Shown piece after piece: positions 1 through 5,278 of a stretch of DNA of 5,278 bases. Made by a program: the position numbers and the translations under genes. Where the stretch lies: contig JAOTWK010000274.1 in the NCBI GenBank assembly GCA_029862935.1, positions 1 to 5,278 of the forward strand, in the 5' to 3' direction. The number at the start of each line of letters is the position of its first letter. Position 1 is the stretch's first letter. The notes beneath the pieces were generated by a model that ran no database searches, was not told where the DNA came from, and saw only the letters and a list, made by a program, of their open reading frames with translations. Source of the stretch: Gemmatimonadota bacterium. Lineage in GTDB: Bacteria > Gemmatimonadota > Gemmatimonadetes > Gemmatimonadales > GWC2-71-9.

Positions 1-1
1 C

Positions 2-148
2 GTCTTCTACCGCAACCCGCTCAACTACATTGGCTGGCTCGTCACCAGCACCCTGCACCTGCTGTTTCGCATGCTCTTCATCCTGTACGGAAAATCGAAC
101 CGTATCTTCACCAAGAAGATCGCGGCTGTGGCCTACAAGCGCTCATGA
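2..148 (+). CDS. C-terminal fragment of an unidentified protein (5' end outside window)
   Basis: Reading from base 2 gives 48 codons ending in TGA at 146-148; the gene starts before the window. The visible tail begins VFYRNPLNYIGWLV and ends FTKKIAAVAYKRS. Residues about 7-29 of the fragment are mostly hydrophobic and aromatic, but H19 and R23 interrupt them, so this could be an amphipathic membrane-contacting helix rather than a clean transmembrane segment. The basic ending with a short strand-like IAAVAYK resembles the last strand of some class I SAM-dependent methyltransferases from sugar clusters; this is a weak impression, not an identification. It lies 21 bases before the asparagine-synthase gene, on the same strand and in the same frame, so it is probably the preceding gene of the same operon. 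Coding is supported by the open frame and the tight spacing to the next start. Confidence 0.6.
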   Translation, partial: VFYRNPLNYIGWLVTSTLHLLFRMLFILYGKSNRIFTKKIAAVAYKRS

Positions 149-154
149 AGCCCT

Positions 155-159
155 GGGAG
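155..159 (+). promoter_or_regulatory. Ribosome binding site of the asparagine-synthase gene
   Basis: GGGAG lies 10 bases before the GTG at 170. It supports this GTG, which is also required because the next codon is the catalytic cysteine. There is no alternative in-frame start between the upstream TGA (146-148) and 170. Confidence 0.6.
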
Positions 160-169
160 TAGCACGCTC

Positions 170-2113
170 GTGTGCGGAATCTGCGGTCTCGTCGAACCTG
201 ACCCTTCGCAGGGACGCCTGCGTGCGATGACGGACGCCCTCCGGCATCGGGGCCCGGATGACGAGGGGTTCTTCTTCGGCGCCGGCGCGGCCCTCGGCCA
301 TCGGCGACTGAGCATCATCGATTTGGCGACCGGGCAGCAGCCCCTCAGCAATGCAGACGGCTCACTGTGGCTGGTGGCAAACGGGGAGATCTACAATTAC
401 CGGGCACTTCGGGACGAGTTGATCAAGGACGGGTGTCAATTCCGCACCAAGTCCGATTGCGAGGTAATACTTCACCTCTATGATCGACACGGTGAAGACT
501 GTCTCCGGTTCCTGCGCGGCATGTTCGCCTTCGCCTTATGGGATGTACGCAAACGCCGCTTGTTCGCCGCCCGAGACCACCTGGGACAGAAACCACTCTA
601 CTATGCCGAGTACGGCGGCAGATTCGCGTTCGCTTCTGAAATCAAGGCACTCCTGGCAGCAGAGCCGGCGCTGAACGAACCAGATCTTGCCGCGCTAGAC
701 GAGTATTACACGCTCCGCCTTGTCGCGGCCCCACGGACGATGTTCCGACACATCCGTAAGCTTCCACCCGGACACTACCTCACCTACGACGCGGACGGCG
801 ATCTTCGCGTCGAGCGGTACTGGAACGTGTCTTTCGAGCCGAAGTACTCCGGCTCGGAACAGGACCTTCTGGAAGAGCTCGAGCATCATATCGTCGAGAG
901 CCTCCGGCTCCATCTCGTGAGCGACGTCCCGGTCGGGGCGTTCATGAGCGGCGGGCTCGACTCGACGCTCGTGGTGGCGATGATCATGAAGCATGGGTTG
1001 GCAAGCGACTTTCAGACGTTTTCGGTGGGTATCCCATACGGCGAGTTCGACGAAGCGCCCGCAGCACGGCTCGTCGCGCACCGGTACGGGACCCGCCATC
1101 ACGAGCAGGAGATCCGACCTACGCTCCTGGATACGTTTCCGCGGCTGGTACGACATCTGGATGAACCCTCCGACCCGCTCGCGCTGTGTGTCGATCTCAT
1201 CGCCAAGATGGCCCGACCGCACGTGAAGGCCGTCTTGGGAGGCGACGGGGGCGATGAGTTGTTTGGAGGGTACGATCGCTACTACGGGAACCGTGTAGCA
1301 GGCAGCTACGCGCGCATTCCGCATGCGGTGCGACGGCATATGCTGGGACCACTGGTGCGGCGGCTGTCGCACGGCTCGTGGTACAAGAGCGCCGGGCATC
1401 GTCTCAAATGGCTGCACCACATCTCGTTCTTTCCCGCCGCCGAACGGTATCTCGAGAGCTTGAGCTATTTCTACTTCCAGCAACACGCAAAGGCCGCTCT
1501 GTACGGACCCGTAATGCAGGCTGCCGCCGCTGCATTCGACGCCGGCGCCGTCATGCGCTCGGCATTCGAGTGCGCGAATGCCAGTGGCGTCGTCGACCGC
1601 ATGCTATACGCGGACTATCACGCACGATTGCCCGATCACCCAGTCATGATCCAAGACCGGATGACGATGGCGCATGGCCTCGAAGCGCGAAATCCGTTCA
1701 TGGACCATGTGCTCGCCGAATTCGCAGCGCGGCTACCCGTCAAGTTCAAAGTGCGCGGCCGCTCGCTTCGGTACCTTCAAACACAGCTTGCGCGGCGGTA
1801 TTTGCCGGCATCCGTCCTGCAACGCAAGAAACAGGGCTTCTCGTCTGCCCTTCCCTATCTGTTGCGCAACGAGCTCGACACGCTCTACGAGGCCTTCCTC
1901 ACTCGGCCCGCACTCGTGAATGATGGGTACCTGAATGGCGACACGGTGCGCCGGCTGGTTGCCGAGCACCGGCTCGGAAAGGCAGACAATGGTCAGCGCC
2001 TTTGGCTGCTCCTCAACAGCGAGGCCTGGTATCGCACGTTTGTTCTCGGAGAGTCCGAGCAGCAGCTGGATGAGCAGATCGCCGCCGTACCTCGTGGACG
2101 CGTAGCAGCCTAG
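170..2113 (+). CDS. asnB: Asparagine synthase (glutamine-hydrolysing) family amidotransferase
   Basis: Class II glutamine amidotransferase fused to an ATP-dependent asparagine-synthase domain. The family hydrolyses glutamine in the N-terminal domain, channels ammonia through the protein, and amidates a carboxylate activated as its AMP ester in the C-terminal domain; it is cytoplasmic. The N-terminal domain (about 2-215) has the nucleophile Cys2, RHRGPDDEG (25-33), HRRLSIIDL (44-52), NGEIYN (71-76) and SDCE (95-98), all as expected for glutamine binding. The synthase domain (about 235-625) has the pyrophosphate loop SGGLDST (260-266), GGDGGDELFGGY (357-368), a DRM...GLEARNPFMDH block (496-513) and KKQGF (553-557). 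Length, 647 aa, is normal. The GTG start is certain because Cys2 must follow the initiator Met. No active-site residue appears lost. It sits between a fragment and a GlpD-like gene, with a glycosyltransferase nearby, which fits the AsnB paralogues of exopolysaccharide loci (including exosortase-associated ones). The true acceptor may be a sugar or peptide carboxylate rather than aspartate; the symbol denotes the family only. Confidence 0.93.
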   Translation: MCGICGLVEPDPSQGRLRAMTDALRHRGPDDEGFFFGAGAALGHRRLSIIDLATGQQPLSNADGSLWLVANGEIYNYRALRDELIKDGCQFRTKSDCEVILHLYDRHGEDCLRFLRGMFAFALWDVRKRRLFAARDHLGQKPLYYAEYGGRFAFASEIKALLAAEPALNEPDLAALDEYYTLRLVAAPRTMFRHIRKLPPGHYLTYDADGDLRVERYWNVSFEPKYSGSEQDLLEELEHHIVESLRLHLVSDVPVGAFMSGGLDSTLVVAMIMKHGLASDFQTFSVGIPYGEFDEAPAARLVAHRYGTRHHEQEIRPTLLDTFPRLVRHLDEPSDPLALCVDLIAKMARPHVKAVLGGDGGDELFGGYDRYYGNRVAGSYARIPHAVRRHMLGPLVRRLSHGSWYKSAGHRLKWLHHISFFPAAERYLESLSYFYFQQHAKAALYGPVMQAAAAAFDAGAVMRSAFECANASGVVDRMLYADYHARLPDHPVMIQDRMTMAHGLEARNPFMDHVLAEFAARLPVKFKVRGRSLRYLQTQLARRYLPASVLQRKKQGFSSALPYLLRNELDTLYEAFLTRPALVNDGYLNGDTVRRLVAEHRLGKADNGQRLWLLLNSEAWYRTFVLGESEQQLDEQIAAVPRGRVAA

Positions 2114-2115
2114 GA
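2112..2115 (+). promoter_or_regulatory. Ribosome binding site of the GlpD-like gene, overlapping the asnB stop codon
   Basis: AGGA at 2112-2115 starts inside the TAG stop (2111-2113) of the upstream gene and lies 10 bases before the GTG at 2126. Ribosomes terminating on the upstream gene would sit on this site, which suggests translational coupling. Confidence 0.6.
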
Positions 2116-2125
2116 TGAGCTTGCC

Positions 2126-3814
2126 GTGATACGTCGCGACCTCCGTCAGCTCGCGGACACGCGGTTCGACCTCGTGGTGATCGGCGGGGGCCTGTTCGGC
2201 GCATGCGCCGCCTGGGACGCGGCTCAACGTGGCCTCTCGGTCGCGTTGATCGAGCGTGGTGACTTCTCGGCTGGCACCAGCGCCCATTCGTACAAGGTGG
2301 TGCACGGGGGCATCCGGTATCTTCAGCATGGAGACATCTATCGGGTGCGCCAGTCGAGCAATGAGCGCCGCGCGTTCCTGCGGATTGCACCGCACCTCGT
2401 GCACCCCATGCCGATCGTGATCCCGACTTTCGGACGCGGGTGGAGTGGGAAGACCGTGCTCCGAGCAGGACTCCATGCGTACGACCTGTTGACCATCGAT
2501 AGAAATGCAGGCGTCGGCAACATCGCGCGACACATTCCGCGCGCCCGAATCTTGGGTCGGGATGAGGCGCGACAGATGTTTCCGAACCTCATCCGCAGCG
2601 ATGCGACTGGGGCTGGCGTGTTCGCAGACGGTCAGTACCAAAACCCTCCGCGCCTCGTCTGGGCTGTCGTGGAGAGCGCGATCACCAATGGAGCCGTTGC
2701 CGCGAACTATCTCGAGGCGACGAACTTCATACGGCGCGGCAACGCGGTCACCGGCGTCACGGTGCAGGATCGTATCGACGGAGAGCAGTTCGACATCCAG
2801 GCGACGGTGGTGATCAACGCGGCCGGCCCGTACGCGGAGCCTCTGCTAGCGAGGAACGGGCTGCAGCTGACTCCGGCCGGGACGTATTCACGCGACGCCT
2901 GTTTCGTCGTCCCGAGACGGATGCTGCCCGGTGACCACGCCTTGGCGCTCATGACCGCGACGCGGGATCCGGACGCAAAACTGAGCAGAGGCGCCCGACA
3001 TCTGTTCATCGCCCCGTGGCGCGAGTATACGCTGATCGGCACTTGGCACCGGGTACAGCGCCCCGGCTCGCTGGACATCCTGGTCAGTGATGACGAGCTC
3101 TCGCGGTTCGTCGCGGATGCCAATGCTGCGTGTCCCGAGCTCAGCCTTACACTCGAGGACGTCTCGGTCCGGAATTCCGGCCTCGTCCCGTTTGGGGAGA
3201 ACGAAGAGGGAGCTGAGGATCTGCGCTATGGTCACCGGTCAGAACTCATCGACCACTCGACGGTGCATGGTTGCGAGAACCTCATTACCCTGATCGGTGT
3301 GCGCCTCACGACGGCACGCTTCGAGGCCAAGCGCGCGGTCGACCTCGCGTTCCGCAAGCGCGGCCACCGGCCGCCGCCCGCCCGCACAGACTCCACCCCT
3401 GTCACGGGTGGCGATTTTGACGACTGGACCGGACTGGTGGCAGAGGTCGAGGCGGCGACGGCGCCGCATTGCAGCGGAAACGTCGCTCTGTCCCTGGCAC
3501 ACCACTACGGGTGCAGCTACCGGAAGGTGCTGGATGAGCCCGGGGAGCATCCGCAGGGGGTGATCGAGCGGTCCTCCACAATTCGGGCACAAGTCTACCG
3601 AGCCGCACGTGCGGAGATGGCGCTTACCCTTGAGGACGTCGTGCTGCGTCGGACGGACCTCGCCACCGGGGAATACCCTGGGCGACCTGCGCTGACCGAG
3701 TGTGCCGCGATCCTGGCCGCTGAGTTGGGTTGGTCGTCTGAGGAAACCGATCGACAGATCGCCGACGTGGTGGCAAGGTTCCCCTCATGGGAGATCAGTC
3801 GGGTCGACTCCTGA
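2126..3814 (+). CDS. GlpD-like FAD-dependent oxidoreductase (glycerol-3-phosphate dehydrogenase family)
   Basis: The protein (562 aa, usual length for the family) belongs to the DAO/GlpD flavoproteins, which oxidise an alcohol or amine substrate with FAD; classical GlpD turns sn-glycerol 3-phosphate into dihydroxyacetone phosphate at the inner membrane and passes electrons to quinone. Visible parts: the FAD dinucleotide fold with GGGLFG (20-25) and an acidic strand end, IERGDF (42-47); the family signature KVVHGGIRYL (57-66); a strand leading to NAAGP (231-235); a substrate-side block with FIAPW (294-298) and IGTW (304-307); VRLTTAR (392-398) near the flavin; and a helical C-terminal domain (about 430-550) with LAHHYG and EMALTLEDVVLRRT (497-510), typical of GlpD. 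The start is a GTG, 12 bases after asnB and preceded by AGGA; an in-frame TAG excludes a longer form. Oddities: IGTTD, SGVRP and GGKLTT of classical GlpD read IGTWH, SGLVP and GVRLTT here. I recall a GlpD-like subfamily with similar GGLLP and GVKYTTAR motifs, so the protein is probably not broken but of that type. With no glpK or glpF in view, substrate and physiological role remain open. Confidence 0.88.
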   Translation: MIRRDLRQLADTRFDLVVIGGGLFGACAAWDAAQRGLSVALIERGDFSAGTSAHSYKVVHGGIRYLQHGDIYRVRQSSNERRAFLRIAPHLVHPMPIVIPTFGRGWSGKTVLRAGLHAYDLLTIDRNAGVGNIARHIPRARILGRDEARQMFPNLIRSDATGAGVFADGQYQNPPRLVWAVVESAITNGAVAANYLEATNFIRRGNAVTGVTVQDRIDGEQFDIQATVVINAAGPYAEPLLARNGLQLTPAGTYSRDACFVVPRRMLPGDHALALMTATRDPDAKLSRGARHLFIAPWREYTLIGTWHRVQRPGSLDILVSDDELSRFVADANAACPELSLTLEDVSVRNSGLVPFGENEEGAEDLRYGHRSELIDHSTVHGCENLITLIGVRLTTARFEAKRAVDLAFRKRGHRPPPARTDSTPVTGGDFDDWTGLVAEVEAATAPHCSGNVALSLAHHYGCSYRKVLDEPGEHPQGVIERSSTIRAQVYRAARAEMALTLEDVVLRRTDLATGEYPGRPALTECAAILAAELGWSSEETDRQIADVVARFPSWEISRVDS

Positions 3815-3830
3815 CCCCGTTGGAGACCCG
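3800..3830. terminator. Weak imperfect hairpin between convergent genes, possible bidirectional terminator
   Basis: CGGGT (3800-3804) can pair with ACCCG (3826-3830), and CTCC (3808-3811) with GGAG (3822-3825), leaving a three-base bulge and a 10-base loop. The position, across the end of the GlpD-like gene and into the 47-base convergent gap, suits a terminator. Neither strand has a T-run after the stem, so it is not a canonical intrinsic terminator and may be chance pairing in GC-rich DNA. Confidence 0.2.
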
Positions 3831-3861
3831 GGCGCGACACCTCTTCACAACATGATCCAGA

Positions 3862-5037
3862 TCAACTGCGCGCTTTGGCGTTGCCTCGTTGCGCCTGGAG
3901 AAGCCGGCTGAACAGCTCCTCGTACCTTGCCGCACACTCCTCGATGTTGTGGCGTGGCGCGAGCTGGCGGTTTGTTTCGCCCATTCGCTTCTTCTCTGCC
4001 GGATTGGCAACGAGCTTGGCAATCGCAGAAACGAGTTGCTCAACGTCCCCAGCCGGGACAACGTAGCCCGTCTCGCCCTCCCGCAGGAAATCGACCTGAC
4101 CTCCGTGATCAAAGGTCACCACCGGGATTCCCGCCGCCATGGCCTCGAGGTAGACGAGCCCAAAGCCTTCATGCATCGTCGTGGACAGATAGGCGTCGGC
4201 CGCCTGCAGCAGCTGCCACTTGCGCTCCTCGCTGACTCTTCCGGCAAAGCGGAGCCGCTCCCCTAATCCGAGTTCCGTCCCGAGCGCTTCCAGCGTTGAT
4301 CGCTCCGGTCCGTCGCCCACGACGATCAGGTGCACGCCGGCGAGCCCCTGGGAGGTCAGGGCTCGTATGAGCACATCGAGGGCCTTTCTCTTCACCAGGC
4401 GTCCGACGGTAATGCCGAGGAATGCACTTTCTGGCAGCCCGAGCTCCGCCCGGCTTACCGCGGGTACCGTTGGCTGCCGGATACCAAGCGGAATGAGCTC
4501 GATCGGACCACGGTGACCGTACCAGCGCCGCGCATTCTCCCTCGTGTTCTTAGATTGGGCGACCACTGCTGCGGAACGGCGTAGCGTCCAGCGAACGGCG
4601 GATCTCACGATCGGAAGACGGTGGGGCGAAAGCCTCTTTGAAGGGTCATAGATATCCCCACCGTGAAGGCTGAGCACGTGGGGCACTCGAAGAACCAACG
4701 ACGGTGGGAGGGAACCCGGTCCCGTGGGCACGGCAAAGTGCGAGTGGACAATATCGATCCGCTCTCGACGGATGAGTCGCCCGCCCAGGACCCACGCTCC
4801 AGGCGGATACGTCAACATCGATGTCAGTGACGCTGCCGACATATCTTGCCGCCCGATCACAGGCACGCGGAGGATCGTCGTTCCAGCACGCTCCTCGCGC
4901 CGAGGCAGCCCCTTCGCGGCCGACGTCACGACGAAGACCCGGTGCCGCCGTGCCAGCTCCTCCGCGATCAGCGCATGCACCACACCACCGCCGCCGCCGA
5001 TCGGCGGGTACTCATAGTTGAAGGTCAGAATGTTCAT
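3862..5037 (-). CDS. GT4-family glycosyltransferase (GT-B fold)
   Basis: A retaining glycosyltransferase of family GT4, expected to move a sugar from a nucleotide-sugar donor to a lipid-linked or nascent glycan acceptor at the cytoplasmic face of the membrane. The 391-aa length is standard. The N-terminal acceptor domain begins MNILTFNYEYPPIGGGGG, with the glycine-rich loop (13-18) of GT-B enzymes, then IVHSHFAVP (96-104) and LSLHGGDIY (122-130). The donor domain has NTRENARRWYG (164-174), PLGI (183-186), VGRLVKRK (211-218, with R213 and K218 placed as the usual donor-phosphate binding pair), VVGDGPE (239-245) and the E-x7-E motif EGFGLVYLE (290-298). The tail (about 345-391) is helical and basic, with no clear membrane segment. 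The ATG at 5037 is directly preceded by an in-frame TGA, so it is the earliest possible start, and the N-terminus fits the family. It is convergent to the asnB/GlpD-like pair and follows another minus-strand gene after 7 bases. Donor and acceptor cannot be told from sequence alone. Confidence 0.93.
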   Translation of the reverse strand: MNILTFNYEYPPIGGGGGVVHALIAEELARRHRVFVVTSAAKGLPRREERAGTTILRVPVIGRQDMSAASLTSMLTYPPGAWVLGGRLIRRERIDIVHSHFAVPTGPGSLPPSLVLRVPHVLSLHGGDIYDPSKRLSPHRLPIVRSAVRWTLRRSAAVVAQSKNTRENARRWYGHRGPIELIPLGIRQPTVPAVSRAELGLPESAFLGITVGRLVKRKALDVLIRALTSQGLAGVHLIVVGDGPERSTLEALGTELGLGERLRFAGRVSEERKWQLLQAADAYLSTTMHEGFGLVYLEAMAAGIPVVTFDHGGQVDFLREGETGYVVPAGDVEQLVSAIAKLVANPAEKKRMGETNRQLAPRHNIEECAARYEELFSRLLQAQRGNAKARS

Positions 5038-5044
5038 TCAGGTA

Positions 5045-5278
5045 TCACAATCCTGTCACCGTCACTACGGGCCGAAGCACAATTGCCCTCTTTGCGCTGA
5101 GCCCTTGAATGTCAAATCGCAGTGGGCTGCCCTCGCGGCGCCAGGAGACGCCGCTCCGCCCACCGACCCAGCATCTGACATCGAGCCAAGTGCGGTCGGC
5201 ACCAGGTGTGAGCGGAAGTACCGGGAAGGATCGTGACGCGCCGCGAATCCTCGTCTCGCCTCGGTCATGCGGCACACG
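5045..5278 (-). CDS. C-terminal fragment of an unidentified protein (5' end outside window)
   Basis: The minus-strand frame ending in TGA at 5047-5045 is open to the right edge, giving 77 codons. It contains RTWLDVRCWVGGRSGVSWRR and ends in IVLRPVVTVTGL. The alternation of aromatic, hydrophobic and charged residues suggests a beta-rich C-terminal domain, but I do not recognise the family. The stop lies 7 bases before the glycosyltransferase ATG, the spacing expected for adjacent operon genes. A second minus-strand frame ending at 5065 is also open to the edge, with similarly GC-rich third positions, so frame choice rests on protein character and spacing. If neither frame is real, this stretch would be the leader of the glycosyltransferase gene; I see no clear promoter in it. 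Confidence 0.5.
   Translation of the reverse strand, partial: RVPHDRGETRIRGASRSFPVLPLTPGADRTWLDVRCWVGGRSGVSWRREGSPLRFDIQGLSAKRAIVLRPVVTVTGL
5051..5054 (-). promoter_or_regulatory. Possible ribosome binding site of the glycosyltransferase gene
   Basis: On the minus strand, AGGA lies 13 bases before the ATG at 5037, inside the last codons of the preceding gene. The spacing is longer than ideal; reinitiation after the stop at 5045-5047 could also contribute. Confidence 0.3.

Noticed and set aside
695..1486. 263-codon open frame on the minus strand inside the asnB-type gene
   Set aside because: It lies opposite the conserved synthase motifs and its translation shows no family features; it is a shadow of codon bias.
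1378..1923. 181-codon plus-strand frame inside the asnB-type gene
   Set aside because: Arginine- and serine-rich out-of-frame product typical of a shifted GC-rich reading; the overlapping frame encodes conserved asparagine-synthase motifs.
1733..2641. 302-codon open frame on the minus strand across the asnB/GlpD-like junction
   Set aside because: It is antisense to two proteins with clear family motifs, has no recognisable domain, and long antisense frames are common in GC-rich genes.
3801..3817. GGGTC/GACCC five-base inverted repeat
   Set aside because: Too short and without a T-run to call a terminator by itself; it competes with the longer bulged pairing listed at low confidence.
4981..5000. 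CCG/CCACC-type short repeat
   Set aside because: It encodes the poly-glycine loop at the N-terminus of the glycosyltransferase and is explained by coding.
5018..5236. 72-codon plus-strand frame containing a CPLC pair resembling a zinc-binding motif
   Set aside because: It begins inside the start of the glycosyltransferase gene on the other strand, has a single Cys pair and low-complexity Ala/Pro content, and no convincing RBS was seen.

Overview
The window is high-GC bacterial DNA with densely packed genes, two GTG starts, Shine-Dalgarno-like motifs and intergenic gaps of 7 to 47 bases. It holds three complete genes and two gene fragments cut by the window edges. The gene content (a glutamine-dependent asparagine-synthase-type amidotransferase, a GlpD-like FAD oxidoreductase and a GT4 glycosyltransferase) is typical of a surface polysaccharide or glycoconjugate locus in a free-living GC-rich bacterium. 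Nothing here fixes the phylum.

Layout. The plus strand carries a rightward operon: the C-terminal 48 codons of an unidentified gene (2-148), then an AsnB-family protein (170-2113, 647 aa), then a GlpD-like flavoprotein (2126-3814, 562 aa). The gaps are 21 and 12 bases. All three plus-strand genes share one reading frame and are separated only by single stop codons; the AGGA ahead of the third gene overlaps the stop codon of the second. A 47-base convergent gap (3815-3861) then separates them from a leftward unit. Read on the minus strand, that unit is a C-terminal fragment running in from the right edge (5278-5045), then a GT4 glycosyltransferase (5037-3862, 391 aa) starting 7 bases later.

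How the genes may work together. The glycosyltransferase probably adds a sugar from a nucleotide-sugar donor to a lipid-linked or other acceptor. The AsnB-type protein would release ammonia from glutamine and amidate a carboxylate; in such loci the acceptor is often unknown and need not be aspartate. The GlpD-like protein has an intact FAD-binding N-terminus but departs from classical GlpD at three motifs near the substrate pocket, and no glycerol-uptake genes are visible, so its substrate is open. The close coupling of amidotransferase and flavoprotein is the most interesting point. I saw no RNA gene, mobile element, CRISPR array or clear promoter.
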